The position numbers and the translations under genes are program-made. 64,000 bases of DNA from Schistocephalus solidus (Eukaryota; Platyhelminthes; Cestoda; Diphyllobothriidea; Diphyllobothriidae). Of the stretch, positions 58,601-64,000 are shown piece by piece. Within the stretch, counting starts at the first letter, position 1, and each line of letters begins with the position of its first letter. The notes beneath the pieces were generated by a model. That model made no database searches. It worked only from the letters and a program-made list of their open reading frames with translations, and was not told the DNA's origin. The stretch lies in contig WEDG01000437.1 of NCBI GenBank assembly GCA_017591395.1, positions 124,001-188,000 on the forward strand, read 5' to 3'.

Positions 58601-61600
58601 AAAAGTAATTTTTCTAATTCCCGTTCTTTTAAATAAATATTTTTTCTACACATATTGCCCTTAATATCAAAGTTGATTTATGCTGCAAGACAGGAATTTG
58701 CTGAATCGAACGAGAGAAAATTGAAAAACGTACACACCTCTTAACAACAACCATTAATTGGTTTAAATGACCATAATTAGGCGAGTGTTCATTTGTTTCT
58801 TTACTGAAGTATGCTAAATAATATTCTTAAAGTACACGATTAAAGCTTCAGTTAGCAGTGTTATAAAAGGGAGAGTGGGTATTGTGTATGTTTTGGATTA
58901 CAATCTTGCGTTATTCTCGAAAAATTGGAATGGTTTTGGAGAATACATAAAATCACGTCGAAAACTACAAAGTAATTTTGCCCTAGGTAATTAACTTAGA
59001 ATATAACGTTTATAGCAAGCAAATAGAGCAGGATTAATTGCACGTAACCAATTGCGCAACAGAGCATCAGCTGCATAGGAAAATTATTTAACCAGGAAAT
59101 GCAGGAAATTTGAATTCGTCCAGAAGAATCGATGCAAAACAGCAAGTTTAGTGGTTAAGTGCCCTATGGTTAATCAATAAACTTATTTTATTCAATCAAT
59201 TATGAAACGGATAAGAGGGGTAATCGACAAAGTAGAAGGGACATTTGTAAATCAAGGAGTAAGAGGCTACCTCAAACGATTTCAGCTGACAAAATGCTTT
59301 AAATATTAAAACAAATGTGGTTTCAATCATCAAGTATAGGCCGCTTCCAAATAGCGCTAAGTACGTGTTATTCGTGTCCGATCAAGTACGCGGAATGACT
59401 AGTATCTAGCAAGTGTTTAGTAACGAAAAGAACGAGGAATTTCGTTTTCCTGCATTAGGAGCCAACTGGGGAGGTGCTCAATTAACCTGACTGCTAAATT
59501 TCTTGGGCTTTGCTGGATTTATTTGCGTTCGCAAACGCATTTAAATTCCTCAACATAATTTGAAGCGGCGTGCACTTAAAGTTATACTTAGGCCGTGGGT
59601 AGGCAGGGGCTTAGTTGGAGTTAAGAAATTTAATATGACCGGGTCATATTCCAGAATTTATCTAAGAAAGGATTGCCACTAAAGAGGATAAATGATGTAT
59701 AGACAGTTCCTATATACGCGTTCTGGCCTGATGCACATTTTTAGAATGGAATCTAATGATCATTGGCTCTGCATTGACAAAGCATTTAACTGCTACTCTT
59801 AATCAGTGTTTTAAATGACGGGTCTCAGACTGATCGATTTGTCTTCTCATTTATTGCCCCGAGCTCCACGTGGATGTTTTTTACAACTTGACGACCACTG
59901 GTGTTGGCCAAATTCACATCAGTCAAGGGTGCTTATAAGCCTATTTCCTCTTCCGGTTTTCTCGTCGCAGGGCCGTCTTTGATTATATACTTATATCCGG
60001 TGCAACCCGCTTCTTTTGTTCTGTACGAATGCAATGACGCAGGACTTTATATACCGTTGGAATGTTTGGATGCCTGTTGATAGGGTTGGCATCTAAATAT
60101 CACGCCTGTAACGAACATCGGTCAGTTTCTGTGATACCTCTGTCTATGATGTTTAATTCATGAATGTAAAAATGGCGGTCCACCCCTGAAGTAGGTACTT
60201 GAAGCTATTAGATCAGTTCAAGCGTCCGAGACGCAAAATTAAGCACGTTTATGTAGGCCTGCATTTGTGTTTTCATTTTGCTTGACGTAGTTGCATTCAG
60301 CGCATTGCAACACATTTTCCTACACAACAGCGGACGCCTCGGTAGAGTGCAGTCTGTCCTTCTGTTGCAGAATCTGGAGGCTCTGAAGCTAGACCCAAGC
60401 TCTTAAAATCAAAAAAATAAGACGAATTGCAGACTTTCGGTAGCTGATTATAGCTCCAATTTGTTACGGCCACGCTTCCTAATTTCGAATTCGATGGGCA
60501 TGTCTGCCTCTTGGTAGATATTATTTACTCCCTGCATCATGATTTTAACTCAGTTCTAGAACTGTCTTGATTTTTTTCGGTTACGCATCAGGAGATGATC
60601 TCTTTCGTAATAGTCCAAAGCTTTTTGTGGTCATTATGGAATACGCTGTATTCCAGATCATCATTGAAAAGTTATCGAATAACTTTCCTTTTCAGTATTC
60701 TCAATAAACTACCGAAATTCAAGATATATAGCTTTTCGGAATCAAAACTGTAAAATATAACACATATAAATACTTTCTAAATAATTTCCTAAGTTATCGA
60801 AGTTCGTATTTTGTAGATAGCGGTTCGGGTAATATTTCTCACATACCGAATCGTGCAGGGAAATCCCCAAAATAGTAATATAAACAAGAAATCTGCTATG
60901 AAGGTGCTAGTAATAATTAAAAAAATCAACTTTTTAAAGGGCCTTATTACATTTTCTCTACTTGGCTATTCCACTTCCGAATATCCATGTCCACAAAAAT
61001 CTGCGAAAATGATACATTTATTCTTTTTATAATTTACCTGTGATAAGCACTCGTTTTTGTTGTTTACTGCGTGTTGGTAAGTTTAAGAATCGGTCAGAAT
61101 CGGGAGAAATATATTATAAAAATTTGGTCATTTATCGTTTGCAAAAAAACGCGCTGCACAGTTTCTCCTGTCTTTGGCGGTATTATTTATCATAATAAAC
61201 AATTCATTAATTATTCAGTAAAGTTCATGAACTGAAGTGACTGGCCCATTATGGTATTTATATATGACAAGAAGAGGCGATCACGGAAACCATAGAGGTA
61301 TTGTTCTTATAGTAAAGAAATTAAACAAGATTCCATCCTCGAAGGGATTTATAATTCCGTACATTAGAATTGTTATATGTTGTCATATGAAGGTGAATAC
61401 GGGAGTACTAGTGCTGTCAAATTTGCAAAGAGGAGAGGCTGGGTTGAGGTTGGAGATCATGATTTATCCTGTTACAAGTTTCTTTCTCGTTCTTCAAAAA
61501 ACCACTGCTTAATGTCGCAGTTCGAGTTGACATTTTCATAAAGGAGTCAACTAACGACGATACAAGATGTGGCTCACTGTTGACCTGAGGATAATTCTAT

Positions 61601-63120
61601 GTGATTTTTTTGATTTTATTTTAAGTTAGGCACAGTAAAGAACGCGTTCGATGGCTAGAGAAGTGATTGAAAAGCACAAATCACACCGGTGTACATATAT
61701 TTAAATTATGAAGATTTAAGAACAAAACTGACGCTTCCTATTTCAAGTAGAAATGACCATATTAAGCAATCCAATTATGCGTTTACATTATTACCATTCG
61801 CAAACGAATTTGAGTAAAAACAAAATACCCTAAAAGCGTTTGCAAAATCTGCACCTTTGCTTTCATAGCAGAGTCTAGGAAGCGGATAGAAACAGACTCG
61901 ATTAAAAACAGTTCAAAACTTATCTGTTTAGCTATAAAGAAGCCTGATTTGAGCAATGAGATTAAAAAATAAACGACTTTCTAGATTGTGGGTTCAAGCG
62001 TTAGGTCCATTTGTGTTTTTAATAGTGTCCTTTATCTGCATCTTATCGGTAAATTCCGGTTTTCCACGTTAATCAAATTTATTAGTAAAGTGCAGGAGAT
62101 TCAGCGACTTCGATGTTGAAAACAAATTTTTGGAATGTGATTCTGTTACTTAGCAACAGCATGCTGTTAAACACATTCATGTGTTATTAATTACTGGAAA
62201 TACCGAGAGTTTAAAAAGTAATAACGCACGGGTGAGTTTTGTTAAATATTAAAACAAAAGGTTCTTGATAAATAAATCATTTTGATAACTGAATTTTAAA
62301 CCCTATTTAAAACGCATTGACTTAAAAGGTAGCAATTAAGAGTAATCAATATCACATTGAGCCGCATAACAGATTTTTTGGTGCATATAACATGAATTTC
62401 TATAATTAAAAGTGGTTTTTTTAATATAACAAGAATTGTGTTTTTACACGCTCAGCAAAGAAACTGTACACTGGAAAGGATAAACATTACTGGTGTCAGC
62501 TATTTTTGCAGTCCGGCTTTATTGAATCAGAATTCCATAACAGAGTAGGTCAACTGCTTGGCATGTATCGACGCCTGGCAAAAATATATTTCAATTAAAA
62601 TGCTACATTTCAGCAAGGAAATTAATTTTCTTTCTCCGAAGAGTTCAAATTTCTGTTTATCACTTTAAACATTTTAGAAAAGACAATAAAAAAATTGAAA
62701 AAGTTATAACTTTTTAAAACTATGGGAATATTTTGACTCAGGATTAGAAACCTGTTCGTTTAAAATACTGCAGCTAAATTCGACTTTCGAGTAGTTGTGG
62801 TATTTAATTTTAATTTTATTTTGGTTTTTGCAAAAACCATCCACCTTCTGTTTGGCGTTACTCCGCTAAAGGATTTTCGAACAATGCAGAACAGTGAATA
62901 CCTAACCACTAACATTTAAGCAGTTAATTTGGTTATGAAAGTACACACAAAATGTATAAAAAAGGTTTTAGTTGGATTTGGATGAACCGCTGATTTTGCA
63001 TTCGAAGGAAACTACTTTATATCGCATTTAAGCCAACCGATCTTTACACTGCATTTCGATTTAAGATAAACTAATCTTTCTCTAAACACGGTCATTTTAA
63101 CGTAATGTATGTCTTTACAG
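55664..63120. other. AT-rich sequence without supported genes
   Basis: Frames at 56369-56626 (minus) and 61237-61512 (plus) are open but unrecognised. 59400-60500 is somewhat GC-richer and may hold an old repeat. Nothing else is seen besides the (AT)n at 57012. Confidence 0.5.
57012..57042. repeat. (AT)n microsatellite
   Basis: AT repeats with one TTTAT interruption. No PLE sequence was recognised beside this one. Confidence 0.9.
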
Positions 63121-63342
63121 CAAAATAAAACAAATAAAAGAAAAAGAGCTTTCCGTTTTGCAACGTATAGCATACACGCGCAAAAGGATCTGCCCTACAA
63201 TGGGCCACCTTTTAAGTACCCAAAAACATGGCTGCGTGCACGCATATTGAGCGAGATCTGCCTTAACCCTTTAGCACGAAGGCAACTGTCCTCATGCAGG
63301 AAGACACAGATAAGTCAGAATTTTAAAATATGCAGTCAATAA
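63121..63342 (+). CDS. Possible terminal exon, unknown product
   Basis: A CTTTACAG acceptor-like site ends at 63120 and is followed by a frame of 73 codons to TAA 63340-63342, with AATAAA overlapping the stop. The frame is GC-richer than its surroundings and encodes a basic start (NKTNKRKRAFRF), then YNGPPFKYPKTWLRARILSE and a C-terminal CRKTQISQNFKICSQ. No family is recognised. The acceptor, open frame and polyadenylation-like hexamer together are suggestive, but each alone is common. Confidence 0.3.
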   Translation, partial: QNKTNKRKRAFRFATYSIHAQKDLPYNGPPFKYPKTWLRARILSEICLNPLARRQLSSCRKTQISQNFKICSQ

Positions 63343-64000
63343 ATACTCATTTTCTGTCTGTTTCACTAACGGTTCGCGAACCATCGCAATAGACCAGCGT
63401 TGACGTATTTCCGTTCGATCAAAAGCTTTCTTTTTCATAGGAAATAGTCCTTTTTACGAGGAGTATCATCTTAATTACAATACAAGGTCGTTTATTTCAG
63501 ACGACCTACATTTCGTCATTCAAACTCTGAGTTTATAATTAAAATGTTAACCCAGTCATAGCCATTAGAAAGAATCTAACACACAGAAAATCAATGAATA
63601 AGAATTCAAGCTTGGCAGGGCTTAACAAGAGTAAACTACCAATTGCTGACACGAGGGAGTTTCTACCGACCACGGCGTGTGAACAACGGTTACAGTTCAC
63701 TCTCAAAATAAAACAACGAAATTGCAAACAGTAGTTCATCGTCGTTTCAATAAGCAGTTTGAGGTAAGGGGCGATGCCTCTCCTGGTTTTTGATAGCAGC
63801 ATCGTGTTATTTCACACTGGTTGGAAACACAGCCAATCGTAACAAACTGTATCGCAATGCACTCATTTCTTTTGGCGTTTAAAACAAACTTTACGTGCTG
63901 GCTTAATGTATGTTTATAACTGTAACTATGCGATAAAATGCACCATATCTTGTAATATTTGCATAAAATAAAATTTATAGACCGAAGCTATCAACTTAAA
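63343..64000. other. Nothing recognised
   Basis: An 87-codon minus frame at 63539-63802 has no distinguishing feature. It overlaps no repeat known from elsewhere in the window. Confidence 0.5.

Noticed and set aside
1..64000. CRISPR array, operons or prokaryotic genes
   Set aside because: No regularly spaced repeats with unique spacers, no dense ORFs and no ribosome-binding-site context. The window is eukaryotic.

Overview
The window is nuclear DNA of an animal and is mostly AT-rich, gene-poor intergenic or intronic sequence. The evidence is the lack of any dense run of ORFs, long AT-rich stretches with (TA)n microsatellites, tRNA-derived SINEs, plausible splice sites, and above all several Penelope-like retroelements (PLEs). 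These PLEs carry a Penelope-type reverse transcriptase followed by a GIY-YIG endonuclease. They are found in many invertebrates and lower vertebrates, so the lineage cannot be fixed from this sequence. An invertebrate is my best guess.

Layout. 1-6.9 kb: mostly unassigned, with a candidate secreted-protein ORF on the minus strand near 0.4-0.84 kb that is interrupted by one stop codon. 6.9-9.4 kb: PLE copy A (plus), bounded on both sides by (TA)n and headed by an inverted piece of its own RT domain. 11.4 kb: a SINE. 16.4-19.2 kb: PLE copy B (minus), almost full length but decayed, preceded by a loose GIY-YIG fragment of a second copy. 20.3-21.6 kb: two SINE copies and an old PLE 3' remnant (copy F). 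26.05 kb: a SINE of a second family. 30.6-34.4 kb: PLE copy C (plus), the best preserved, flanked by ~304-bp direct repeats (pseudo-LTRs), followed across a (TA)n tract by an internally deleted copy D. 35.1 kb: a 3-unit, 52-bp minisatellite. 37.07 kb: a short cysteine-rich reading frame behind a strong splice acceptor, probably the last exon of a defensin-like or other disulfide-rich peptide gene. 54.0-55.7 kb: a nest of SINE pieces in both orientations, with a large inverted repeat, fused to a 5'-truncated PLE copy E that ends at (TA)n. 63.1 kb: a possible terminal exon. The rest is AT-rich sequence with no gene I can support.

The PLEs fall into at least three sequence groups: A; C; and B/D/E, with F probably in the last. 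Their 3' or pseudo-LTR regions carry a recurring hammerhead-ribozyme-like motif, CUGANGA followed by a hairpin and GAAA. In most copies the element ends at a (TA)n tract. None of the PLE ORFs is intact as read, but copy C is broken by only three frameshifts, one of them in a T homopolymer.
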